A DNA stretch of 48,350 bases, taken from Spirochaetales bacterium. Its GTDB lineage: Bacteria > Spirochaetota > Spirochaetia > DSM-27196 > Salinispiraceae. Under the pieces are notes generated by a model, which saw nothing but the letters and a program-made list of their open reading frames with translations, did not search any database and was not told where the DNA came from. The DNA lies in the NCBI GenBank assembly GCA_009991955.1, contig JAACWS010000026.1, positions 1 through 48,350 of the forward strand, read 5' to 3'. The translations under genes and the position numbers were made by a program. Shown here in pieces: positions 27,053-36,100 of this stretch (the stretch's first letter is position 1; each line of letters opens with the position of its first letter).

Positions 27053-27970
27053 ATGCGAATAGGAATATTTTTCCCCGAGCAATCTAAGGAAGAGGGCGAG
27101 TCCCTTATTAGCGAACTGCGAACCGCTCTCTCGGTGAAACCTCACGGATATCTCATGCGACCGGACTGGCACTCGACCGATGGCGGAGAATTGGAGCATA
27201 ATCTTTCTCATTTTGATCTTCTGGTGGTCCTGAGTTCTGGAGGGCTGAAGTTCTCCGAGTCAGAATCATGGATAGTATTTGTTCTTGGGTATCTTATGGG
27301 TCGAGACCTGCCAGGTTGTTTTTTCGAAACGATCCCCCAAACCTCGGGGGGAATAGGTACAAAGATTCCCCATTTTTCTACTCTCTCCGAACTTCGGGAA
27401 TTTATTCAATTCGAGAGAAACCTTTGGATTCACGACCAGCGAATTTCTCAAGCCCGCCAACGACTCATGGATAGGGGCCTTGGTTTAACCGAAGAAAACC
27501 TGGCTCGTGAGGTATCCAAGGGCCATAAAGAAGCGGTCGAGGATTTCTTGACCATAGGCTTTAGCGTCGATTCGGTCGATCCCCAAGGCACTCCAATTTT
27601 GGTATTATCCACGAGGGCTGGGTTTGATGAAATTGTCAAAATACTCTTGGAATATGGGGCAAATGTAAATCTCCCCAGCACCGACCGGGGCAATACGGTT
27701 CTCATGGAAGCAGCCCTTAGGGGAAATACCGAATTGATAAAAATATTTCTCTCCCGAGGCGCCGAGATCAATACCCAGAGTAAAAATGGCCAGACGGCCC
27801 TCATGATGGCAATTGGTGAAGGACAACTTCTGTCTGCTCTTAGTCTTATCTACTCCAAGGCTGATTTGACATTAACCGACCAATTAGGCATGACCGCTAG
27901 AAAATATGCCGCACTTTTCAGCCATACTCAGGTAGTAGAGGCGATTGATCGAATATTACCATTGACTTGA
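27053..27970 (+). CDS. TIR-like N-terminal domain fused to ankyrin repeats
   Basis: 305 aa from ATG 27053 (GAGAGGA at 27041-27047); a frame extension to 27005 runs through the likely promoter. Residues 1-115 look like a small Rossmann-like domain: RIGIFFPE at the first strand, HFDLLVVLSSGG near 53-64, then SWIVFVLGYLMGRD. The last segment recalls the S-W-x-x-x-E pattern of TIR domains, but the Glu position is Val77, so NAD hydrolysis is unlikely. Residues about 145-305 are ankyrin repeats (GTPILVLSTRAG..EIVKILLEYGANVN; NTVLMEAALRGNTELIKIFLSRGAEIN). Ankyrin repeats bind proteins. The TIR-like label is inference. No signal peptide. Confidence 0.85.
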   Translation: MRIGIFFPEQSKEEGESLISELRTALSVKPHGYLMRPDWHSTDGGELEHNLSHFDLLVVLSSGGLKFSESESWIVFVLGYLMGRDLPGCFFETIPQTSGGIGTKIPHFSTLSELREFIQFERNLWIHDQRISQARQRLMDRGLGLTEENLAREVSKGHKEAVEDFLTIGFSVDSVDPQGTPILVLSTRAGFDEIVKILLEYGANVNLPSTDRGNTVLMEAALRGNTELIKIFLSRGAEINTQSKNGQTALMMAIGEGQLLSALSLIYSKADLTLTDQLGMTARKYAALFSHTQVVEAIDRILPLT

Positions 27971-27997
27971 CCTGTCCTGGGGAATTAGCTTTCACCC

Positions 27998-28801
27998 ATG
28001 AAGAATGTCGATCCCCTTGAGATACTGCACCTAAAGAACCCCGATGGTACATCTAGGTTCTATCACCAGATACCGAATAGTCAAGCCTTGCTCATGATTG
28101 GCGAAGAAAGTGAGTTAGCTGGATACTACGGTATGGAGCCGAGAATTGAAGCCCTACGAAATTTTCGTGAATCCATGTACGCCAACGTCGGACAGGCAGT
28201 ACGAATTGCTTCCCTAGAAAAAACCTTTATCCCTCGTTTTCTTTTGAGCTCGGGAGTTTTTCTCGTGGTCTTTTTGTTTCTCTCTTTGGTCATTCGAGAT
28301 CCGATCCCCGCAGTCGACGAGATTGTTATATCTTCAATTTCTGCGGTGATTTTTTGGTTTTCCCTGCGCCGAAAACGAATAAGAAAAGAAGAGGAGGCCG
28401 AGAAAGAACTTATCATACGAGAAAGGCTCGACAAGACCTTTTTTCAACCAAATCCAAAAATTCTAGCTCTTGAGAACGTATGGCACCAGTTTTATTCGGA
28501 AATACCCGACGTTGATGCTCGCGACTTGGAATCTTGGTTACTCAATAGAACCTCGATGGTCGACCCGGATCTGAATCTCGACTCAAAATATCACCACCTT
28601 ATTCGGGACGGAATTTACGATGAGTTAGGGCCAGGTCTTTCTAAGCAGCTTACGAAGGATTTTTTGCGCATAGCGCGAGGCAATTCACTCTCCCCTTTGC
28701 GCCGTCGTGTTCTCTATCGTCTTATGAACAAGACCGAAAATAAAACTCGAGCCCAGGCGGTGTGTCTTTTGGGTGCAGTAATACTCCTGTACCATCCTTG
28801 A
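27998..28801 (+). CDS. Unknown protein with two membrane helices
   Basis: 267 aa; I do not recognise the family. An about 75-residue soluble N-terminus is followed by two closely spaced hydrophobic helices (about residues 80-98 and 107-125), a strongly basic stretch (RRKRIRKEEE), and a C-terminal soluble region of about 135 residues that is probably cytoplasmic. It is 27 bp after the ankyrin gene and likely shares its transcript, which would make it a candidate membrane partner of the ankyrin protein. The ribosome site is weak. It ends 7 bp before the convergent UPF0164 gene with no terminator hairpin seen. Confidence 0.75.
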   Translation: MKNVDPLEILHLKNPDGTSRFYHQIPNSQALLMIGEESELAGYYGMEPRIEALRNFRESMYANVGQAVRIASLEKTFIPRFLLSSGVFLVVFLFLSLVIRDPIPAVDEIVISSISAVIFWFSLRRKRIRKEEEAEKELIIRERLDKTFFQPNPKILALENVWHQFYSEIPDVDARDLESWLLNRTSMVDPDLNLDSKYHHLIRDGIYDELGPGLSKQLTKDFLRIARGNSLSPLRRRVLYRLMNKTENKTRAQAVCLLGAVILLYHP

Positions 28802-28808
28802 GGGAGTT

Positions 28809-30080
28809 TTAGTTATCTCGTCGTAGTCGTTCGAGCTCTTGTTCAAGTTCGTAGCTCTCTCTAGCGGTCTTTAGGGTTTCGATTGCGGGGGTAAAGCCTG
28901 GATCGAGATCCAGGGTTTGCTCGCAAAGGGCTATTACTTCGGTAAAATTGCTGTCGGCAAGGGACCGAAGGGCCTGTAGATAGAGGGCGTCTACCCGTTG
29001 ACGGAGAGTGAGCCTTCCACCATCTCCGAGGTTAAGTCCCAGTTGGAAGGAGAAACGGTCGATCTTTCCAATTTGAGTAGTTCTATCGAGGGTGTAGTTC
29101 ACGTTGAGGGAGAATACATCGAGTAAAATTTCGGTACCAAGGGTTAACCGGGGATTTCCACCAATGAGGAGAAATCCAGTTTGGATTGCCAAGAACGGGG
29201 TCGTTTGTATTCCAAGCCCAACAGAAAAACCGGGGCTTTCAGACTCCGATGGATCGTCAAACCGAATTGGTAAAATAAAGTCACCAGATATTTGAATAAA
29301 ACGCAACGGCCTGTAGCCGATACCGAAGGTAAATCTCGTAGGAAGGGCCTCATTTTTCACTAAAGGCCCGACGTTAAGGAGAGCCGCCCCCAGGGAAAAA
29401 TTTTTGTCGCGGGCGGTGTATCCCTTCAGGAAGTTGAACCGCGTGAGCATACCTAGGTCTGCGATAAATCCGATTGCACTTTGATCAACCCCCTCGAGAC
29501 CCGTGACCTCTCGATAGAGGGTGGCAGGAATAGATCGGTATCCGAGTTTTACATTTACACCAAGGGAGAGACCACCAAAATAAAAGTTCGAGAACAGATT
29601 ATACGAACCATTTATGGTAACGACTCCTTCGGAGTAGACTGCGGAGGCCAATTGCTCTCCCCGGGAGCCGTAACTGGTGAAAGGGAGGTGGAGAAACTTT
29701 AGTCCTATTCCCAGTCCCAGGTCTCTCTGTCGGAGAGTGAACACTAATGATTCTACACTAACGTCGGCTATTAGGTTGTTATGGAAAATGCTAAGCTCGG
29801 TGAAGTCGAGGATAGCACTTCCTGCAGGATTCGACTCTATGTACGTGCTATTATCTGCTAAAGCGGTAAAGGCAGTACCAAGAGCCTCCCGTCGACCACC
29901 CGATGGGGTAGAAAGGATTGGAAAAGTAGTCCGTCCGATATTTTCGCTCGGAAGTATGTCGAGGGCGCCGAAGAACGAATCGTAGAAATCGTTAAATCCC
30001 TGGGAATAGGTAGAAAGGGAGAAGAAGAGGGCAAGGGATGTTCCCAACAGTAATTTTGAAATATTTTTTGGCCTTGCCAT
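28809..30080 (-). CDS. UPF0164/FadL-like outer-membrane protein with C-terminal TPR segment
   Basis: 423 aa. A signal peptide (about 1-26, STYSQ) is followed by the UPF0164 pattern: REALGTAFTALADNSTYIESNPAGSA, the ELSIFHNNLIADVSVESLVF segment, LHLPFTSYGSRG, SYNLFSNFYFGGLSLGVNVKLGY and alternating beta-strands to about residue 350. The last about 60 residues (ALRSLADSNFTEVIALCEQTLDLDPGF) look like a TPR motif. UPF0164 proteins are known from Treponema pallidum, where they are regarded as FadL-like outer-membrane proteins that may import fatty acids. It is monocistronic and divergent from the TPR/PP2C operon. No ribosome site is evident upstream of the ATG. Confidence 0.9.
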   Translation of the reverse strand: MARPKNISKLLLGTSLALFFSLSTYSQGFNDFYDSFFGALDILPSENIGRTTFPILSTPSGGRREALGTAFTALADNSTYIESNPAGSAILDFTELSIFHNNLIADVSVESLVFTLRQRDLGLGIGLKFLHLPFTSYGSRGEQLASAVYSEGVVTINGSYNLFSNFYFGGLSLGVNVKLGYRSIPATLYREVTGLEGVDQSAIGFIADLGMLTRFNFLKGYTARDKNFSLGAALLNVGPLVKNEALPTRFTFGIGYRPLRFIQISGDFILPIRFDDPSESESPGFSVGLGIQTTPFLAIQTGFLLIGGNPRLTLGTEILLDVFSLNVNYTLDRTTQIGKIDRFSFQLGLNLGDGGRLTLRQRVDALYLQALRSLADSNFTEVIALCEQTLDLDPGFTPAIETLKTARESYELEQELERLRRDN

Positions 30081-30183
30081 ATCTATGTACTATATCGTTC
30101 GTCTTTCCTTTATTCTACATTCCTTTCGACCACTTACTAAGGGGTTCTAAAAAAAACGCCGAAACTTGAAAAGAAGGAAGTAG

Positions 30184-33144
30184 GTGAAGAAATTTAAAAT
30201 AGACTTTCGTTCTCTAGTGTTACTCCTCTTCTTTTTTCTCATCCTCGGGATTACCTCGCCGGAGGTCTTTGGTGCGGGTTCCCGTGAAGATCCAATTTTG
30301 GTTGCCCGCGAGCTCATTTTTCAACGAAAATATAACGAGGCTATTGCGATTCTTTCCGAAGTAATCCAAACCGAACCCGAGCGAATTGATGAAGCCGAGC
30401 AACTCTTGCGAACCATTCGAGAAATTCGAGATACGTACAACGATCTTGGCCGTCAGTTGGTAGATACCTTGGAAAATGATCCAGAGAATTTTGACCGAGC
30501 GGTTTCCCTCATAGACCGGATGGTGGCATTAGACGACAGCCCAAATCCCAGGACTCAGGAACAATTATCCGAAGCCCGCCGAACGGCAAAACTGCAAGTA
30601 GACCGAGCCCAGCGGGACTCTATTTTTGAGGTCGCCAGGGCGGCAATCGCTGCTACAGACTACAACGGAGCCATTGATCTTTATCTGTCGGGACTTCAAT
30701 TGCAAAGGCCCGAGTTCCTCATCGATGGGTATTCCCAAGAGATTTACCAAATAGCCCAGGACGCCGTAGAACAAATTGCCCTTCTTGCCCAGTCCGGAAA
30801 AGAGTTTTTAGTGGAATGGTCGGCGAACCTACCGTCATTTGCCGAAACCTTTCAAAGTTCGATTGGAGGGGTTCCCGTGATACCCCAAGAACCGGGAGAA
30901 TTGAACTGGGCATTCAGCGGGTCGGTCGAGGCTTTTTTTGAAACCCAAACTCAAGCGACCGGAGATCTGCTCTCCCAGGGGGCCACATATCTAGAGGCCT
31001 TTTTCGAAATTCCTCAAGAACTAGAAAGGGCACAGCAGCTCGATCCGCGTCTCATTGACCATTTGGTCTTTCTACAGCAGTTTGTCCGGGGGCAAGACGA
31101 GAATCCAGATGAAGGCATTGCTGGCCTTTTACAAATTTTGCGTCGAAATCTGAGCCGAGATCTCTTTACGAATTTAGGGGAAGTGGCCCAAAGCTATTTA
31201 GAACAATCCCAGGTTTCCTACGAAAATAATCAATTTGTCCTCGCTGCCCGTCAGGGACAACAGGCCTTTGAAGTGGCCCTCGTTGGCATTCAGCTCGATA
31301 GGTCTTTTGGTGATTCCCCTTTGGTTCCCGAGTTGGAACTACTAGGATTCCAAGGGATGCTCTATCATACCCAGGCGGCCTTTGAGGATTCGTATGAATC
31401 TCTTATCACCGCCGATGAACAGGTCCTGGAACCATTGCCGGTGAACTACATCGAAAGTCTTACAAATTACCGCAATCTATGGAACCGTGTTCAAGAGCGC
31501 TACGTAAGTCTGACCCAGGAACTAAGACCCCTCACGGAAGACATCTCTTTGGAGTCTTTCGAAACGTGGTACCAAAACTTTGAGAATCGAATAATCGAAA
31601 AAAATAGGGTGCAACTGGCCGGTTCACTCCAGTATTATGAAGAAGATATGGACGGATACCTGGCCACTTTAGACGAACTCAATCGGGAAGCACAAATCCT
31701 CATTGAAGGTACGCAGAATGATGAAGGGCTAATCTTTAGGTATCCCGACCGAGCAGAAGAACTTCTTGTGGCCGGTCTCGAAATTCAAGCGGATGCGAGC
31801 CGCGTGCAGGAAGAAATTCGACTCTTGTTTGAAGATTTTCCAGAACTCGCGTCGATTAATGAGGCTTTAGAAGGCCTTCGATATTTTTCCCAGGCGCAAA
31901 CTCGACAAAATCAATTGACGAGTCTCCAGGGTCAGTTATTGGCCGACGCCCAGCAGCGGATCGCCGAAAGTCTCGACCTTCGAGATCTCGGTGCAACCTC
32001 GGTAGCTCAATCTCGAAATGCCATTCGGGTACTCAATTTGGACCTGGCACGAGACCGGTTCGAAGATGCTCGAGTGTCGTACTATCAGTCCCTCGAGCTC
32101 CAGGAAGACGAAGAATTTCGTTCCCAGGTTGACCAACTCATTTTGGTTCTGGGTGATGAAATTCGAGCTGCCCAGAATGAACTGATCGTTAACCAGGTCC
32201 GGGACCTTCTGAACCAAGGGCGGGCTTCCTATAACCGAGGAGACTTTAATGATGCTTTGGCCCTGGTAACCGAAGCAGAAGAGCTATGGGCTATAACGAA
32301 CACCGTACCAAACCAAGAACTAGTGACCCTAAAAGACCGAATTTCCTCGGCGACGACCTTGTCCCAGGAAAGGGAACTTTCTGAGTTCGACCCCCTCTAC
32401 CCAACGGTTAGTCAGTTTCTTAACCTTGCCAGACTCGATATAGAAGCAGGAACTGGCCTATTACGAGGAGGAAATAGGGTGTCGGCAGAAATTCGTTTTC
32501 AGAACGCCGAGACCAACATCGAGAACATTCTCTTTGTAAAGCCCTTTAACTTTGAGGCCCGAATATTACAAATTCAAATAACCCAAATTACCCGGGAAAG
32601 TGAGTTCCAGGAGCTCTTTGCCCGCCGATACTCTGATACAATTGCCCGTATTAATACCTCTGCACCCATAGAAATATTGACCGAATTACAAGTTTTGGCC
32701 CGGTTTAATCCCCGGTACCCCGGGCTCCAACAGAATATACAGACTCTCGAAATTCGTCTCGGTCTTCGAGAAGATCCGCTTACCCGGGCGAAAATCGATG
32801 AATCGAACCGCCTTCTTGCCCAGGCTAGAAACCTTTCAGGAAGTGCGGCGGATCAGGCCAGTCTTACCGCCGCCTTGAGCCTCGTCGAGCAGGCAGTAAT
32901 TCTGAATCGGGACAACAGTCAAGCCCAATTGCTCGCCGACACCCTACGTATTCGCCTCGGGGGTCAGGCGTCATTTGCTCTTTCCTCGGGAGATGAACAG
33001 CTGTTTCGCAGGGCAGAGAATCTTTTTGTCCAAGGGAGCATCGCAGAAGCCTATGCAATCGTCTTGCAACTTCTCCAATCGAACACTAATCAAGGGTATC
33101 CACCGCTCATTTCTCTGCGAGATAGAATAGAGCGACGACTATGA
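30184..33144 (+). CDS. Secreted TPR-repeat protein, 986 aa, coupled to the PP2C sensor
   Basis: GTG start at 30184 with AAGAAGGAAG just upstream. A signal peptide (about residues 10-31) is followed by helical repeats over the whole length. TPR-like units are clearest at the N-terminus (ARELIFQRKYNEAIAILSEVIQTEPE), centre (GRASYNRGDFNDALALVTEAEELW) and C-terminus (EQLFRRAENLFVQGSIAEAYAIV). It should be periplasmic or lipid-associated. Its stop overlaps the ATG of the giant PP2C sensor (ATGA, 33141-33144), so the two are made together and probably interact. A plausible role is a periplasmic ligand or envelope-status reader for the sensor; that is inference. Confidence 0.92.
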   Translation: MKKFKIDFRSLVLLLFFFLILGITSPEVFGAGSREDPILVARELIFQRKYNEAIAILSEVIQTEPERIDEAEQLLRTIREIRDTYNDLGRQLVDTLENDPENFDRAVSLIDRMVALDDSPNPRTQEQLSEARRTAKLQVDRAQRDSIFEVARAAIAATDYNGAIDLYLSGLQLQRPEFLIDGYSQEIYQIAQDAVEQIALLAQSGKEFLVEWSANLPSFAETFQSSIGGVPVIPQEPGELNWAFSGSVEAFFETQTQATGDLLSQGATYLEAFFEIPQELERAQQLDPRLIDHLVFLQQFVRGQDENPDEGIAGLLQILRRNLSRDLFTNLGEVAQSYLEQSQVSYENNQFVLAARQGQQAFEVALVGIQLDRSFGDSPLVPELELLGFQGMLYHTQAAFEDSYESLITADEQVLEPLPVNYIESLTNYRNLWNRVQERYVSLTQELRPLTEDISLESFETWYQNFENRIIEKNRVQLAGSLQYYEEDMDGYLATLDELNREAQILIEGTQNDEGLIFRYPDRAEELLVAGLEIQADASRVQEEIRLLFEDFPELASINEALEGLRYFSQAQTRQNQLTSLQGQLLADAQQRIAESLDLRDLGATSVAQSRNAIRVLNLDLARDRFEDARVSYYQSLELQEDEEFRSQVDQLILVLGDEIRAAQNELIVNQVRDLLNQGRASYNRGDFNDALALVTEAEELWAITNTVPNQELVTLKDRISSATTLSQERELSEFDPLYPTVSQFLNLARLDIEAGTGLLRGGNRVSAEIRFQNAETNIENILFVKPFNFEARILQIQITQITRESEFQELFARRYSDTIARINTSAPIEILTELQVLARFNPRYPGLQQNIQTLEIRLGLREDPLTRAKIDESNRLLAQARNLSGSAADQASLTAALSLVEQAVILNRDNSQAQLLADTLRIRLGGQASFALSSGDEQLFRRAENLFVQGSIAEAYAIVLQLLQSNTNQGYPPLISLRDRIERRL

Positions 33145-36100
33145 TACTCCGGCACCTAAACCAGAAAGTCTTGTGGTCTATTGTCCTTGGGTTCCTGTTT
33201 TCCCTAGGAATCACCTGGGGGCAAACCCCCTCTCTTGCCGCCCTCTACTACGAAGACCCGGAGGTGCTAGTTTCCGAACATACCCGTTTTCCCCAGGCCC
33301 TGCGGATTGGAAATCGAATCTACTTAGTCTACCAACGAATAATTGCCGCTGAAGGCAGCGCAAACGGTACAATTCAGGTCGAATACCAAAGTAGTATCGA
33401 TGGTTTATCGTGGAGTTCCCCGTCGCCCATTGGTCCGCCAGTAGCCTTTCGAGGAGAATCACCACCACCAATTTTTTCTTTTATCCGGACAGAAAACGGT
33501 CGAGGTACGGTGGCCTTGGCCGAAGACGGTACTACTATTCGAGTTTATGAGTTAATCAACCCCGATCAAAATAGTGGTTTTACCCCCCTTGGGTTCGTTC
33601 GCTCCGAAAAGACCCTGGTTTCTCCCACGATTGTTGCTCGTCCCGATGGAGGATATTTTCTTTTTGTTACCCAGGATGTCGATGGAAGACCGAGTTTGGT
33701 GTACTCCAGTAGCCTTACGGGGGGACAGTGGTCATCGCTCACGCCTTTTGGAGGGGACGAAAGAATCATCCTTACTTTTAATCCCTCTTACTCGTATCAT
33801 CGGGGAGAACACGTCGTTACATTTCAGGGTGTTCTTCCTGGCCTTTCAAACTTCTACCAAATTTTTATTCGTCGATCGACCGATGGGGCCGAATGGTCGC
33901 TTCCTACTCAGGTAACTACTCTTAGTGACGAAGTCGATCGCAATCTCGAGTCCTCAGATTACGATAATCAGCGTCCAAGAATTCTGAGCTTTCCCCAAGG
34001 CCTTTTTATGACCTGGGAGCGGCGAACCCAAACTCGAAATATCCAGATCTATGGGACTTTTTTGACCCCCGAAGGAGAGGTATCGAATTTTCCCGAACCA
34101 ATTTCAAATCGTGGTCTGGGTGCGGGAAATCCCCAGGTCTACAACTTTCAGAATATTCCTCTGGTAACCTATTTTGATAACCCTAGTGGGAGCTCACGGT
34201 TTTTTACCGCCCTCAGGCGACCGACCGGTTGGCAGTATCGGGTCCTCTCGAATCCCGGTGGAGTACATACCTTTGGAAGCCTAGTGATCGATGGTACCCA
34301 GAGAATTCACGCTTTTTGGCAACAAAGGGTGAGCCAACAGGCGGGCACATCACGTATCTTCTATCGCTTACCGGACCAACAAGTCGATCCCCCCAGACTT
34401 TCGCCGTTAAATTACGTTCTAGGACAGCGTTCAAATCAGGATCAAATACGCTATTTAATCCAACCACCCGCTGATCCATCGGGAATTCAAGGGTTTGCGT
34501 TTTCATGGTCTCAGGAGCGAAGTCGGCAACCCGATCAGTCTCGGCTGACTCCTTTAGGGAATAACCAACTTACGGTCCCGGCTGTACGGGATGGAGAATG
34601 GTACTTCGCTGTGCAAGTTCTCGATGGTGCTGGAAATTGGTCGCGGGTAGAGACACTGACGTACTTTTTTGACAGCACTCCTCCTATCCCAGTTGTCTTT
34701 CGGTATCCGACCCTCGATGAATCAGGGTTCTTAGGATCCAACACCTTTTCGTTACAGTGGTTACCCAGCGACGATCCGGACCTTGGAGGATACGCGGTAG
34801 CTCTCAGATTCTTGGGGACCCAAGACAGAGACCTTCCCGCGTCTGCCCCAGGGTTACCGGAGGGATTTGGTCAATCAGTTCAAGTAGGGTCGAGTATTGC
34901 ACGTCAAAACTTTGATAATGGATTGTGGGGACTCACCGTAAGTGCCGTAGACCGGGTAGGAAATGTTAGTAATCCTAATACCCTGTATTTTCGTCTAAAC
35001 AAGTACATTCCCGTAACCCGGGTCTCGAGTGCCAGGGCCCTCGAGAATATTCTTGGACAAATACAGCTGACTTTCTTGGGAAGAGGGTTTACGGCGAATG
35101 GAACTATCGATGAAATTGTACTTGATCAAGACGGACAGCAACCCTGGGATTATCGTTTCATAGGTGGACAGGATTACCGAATAGCTTCTGATACATCGAT
35201 TTCGGATCTCCTTATTCGAGACATTCGGACCGGTACCTATCAAATACTGTTTTCCCATACCGAAAGGGGTGTATACCGGGTGCCCAGTCCCCTGGACCTC
35301 CAAGACACGGGAACTGTTCGATTTGGCGACTTTACTATCTACGATCCGCTGAAAATTAGTCTTTATTCCCCTGGAATTGTTGGCCGTATTATCGACAACA
35401 CCTTTGGCTATTGGACCACGATGGTCCTACTTTTATTAACTATGATCCTTTCGGCCGTCCGTTTGGTCCAGGTCGTCCAAGACGGAAGAGAACTGCGATT
35501 TCAAGCCCGGGCCATTATGTATCAACTACCCCGACACGGGGCGGCAAGGAGAGTGCAAATGCTTCGAAGACAGGGTATTAGCCTTGGTATTAAAATTACC
35601 GTACTTATTATATTGTTAGTTTCGTCGGTAATCGCTCTCATCGCCCTCCCCCTACGGACCTATTTCCTCACTAGTCAACAAGAGACTTTATCGAGAGGGC
35701 TGGAAGAACGGGTGGGCGTGCTGATTGAAAGTATGGCCAGTGGGGCGGTCAATATTCTTCCTACAGTTGAAACTTCAACCATAGAACTTTCCCAACTTAT
35801 TTTACAAAGTCAGGTTATGGAAGAAGCAGAATTTGCTACTATTTCTGCAATTACCCAAATTGAGGGAATACCCCAAGAAAGAGTGTGGGCGACTACCGAT
35901 CCTCTCCTTCTCGGAACCAGTCAGGCCCCGGCGGACATTGACGAACTGAATGCATTTTATTTCGAGCGAGCCCTTGAAGGCGAATACATTGCGGGAGTCT
36001 ACAGCCTTGAAGACCCAGTTTCAAATCTTATACCTGAACTGCAGGCCCAAATCGACCGAGAAGCCCGAGAAAAAGTAGGGGATATTCCCGATAGGCTCAA

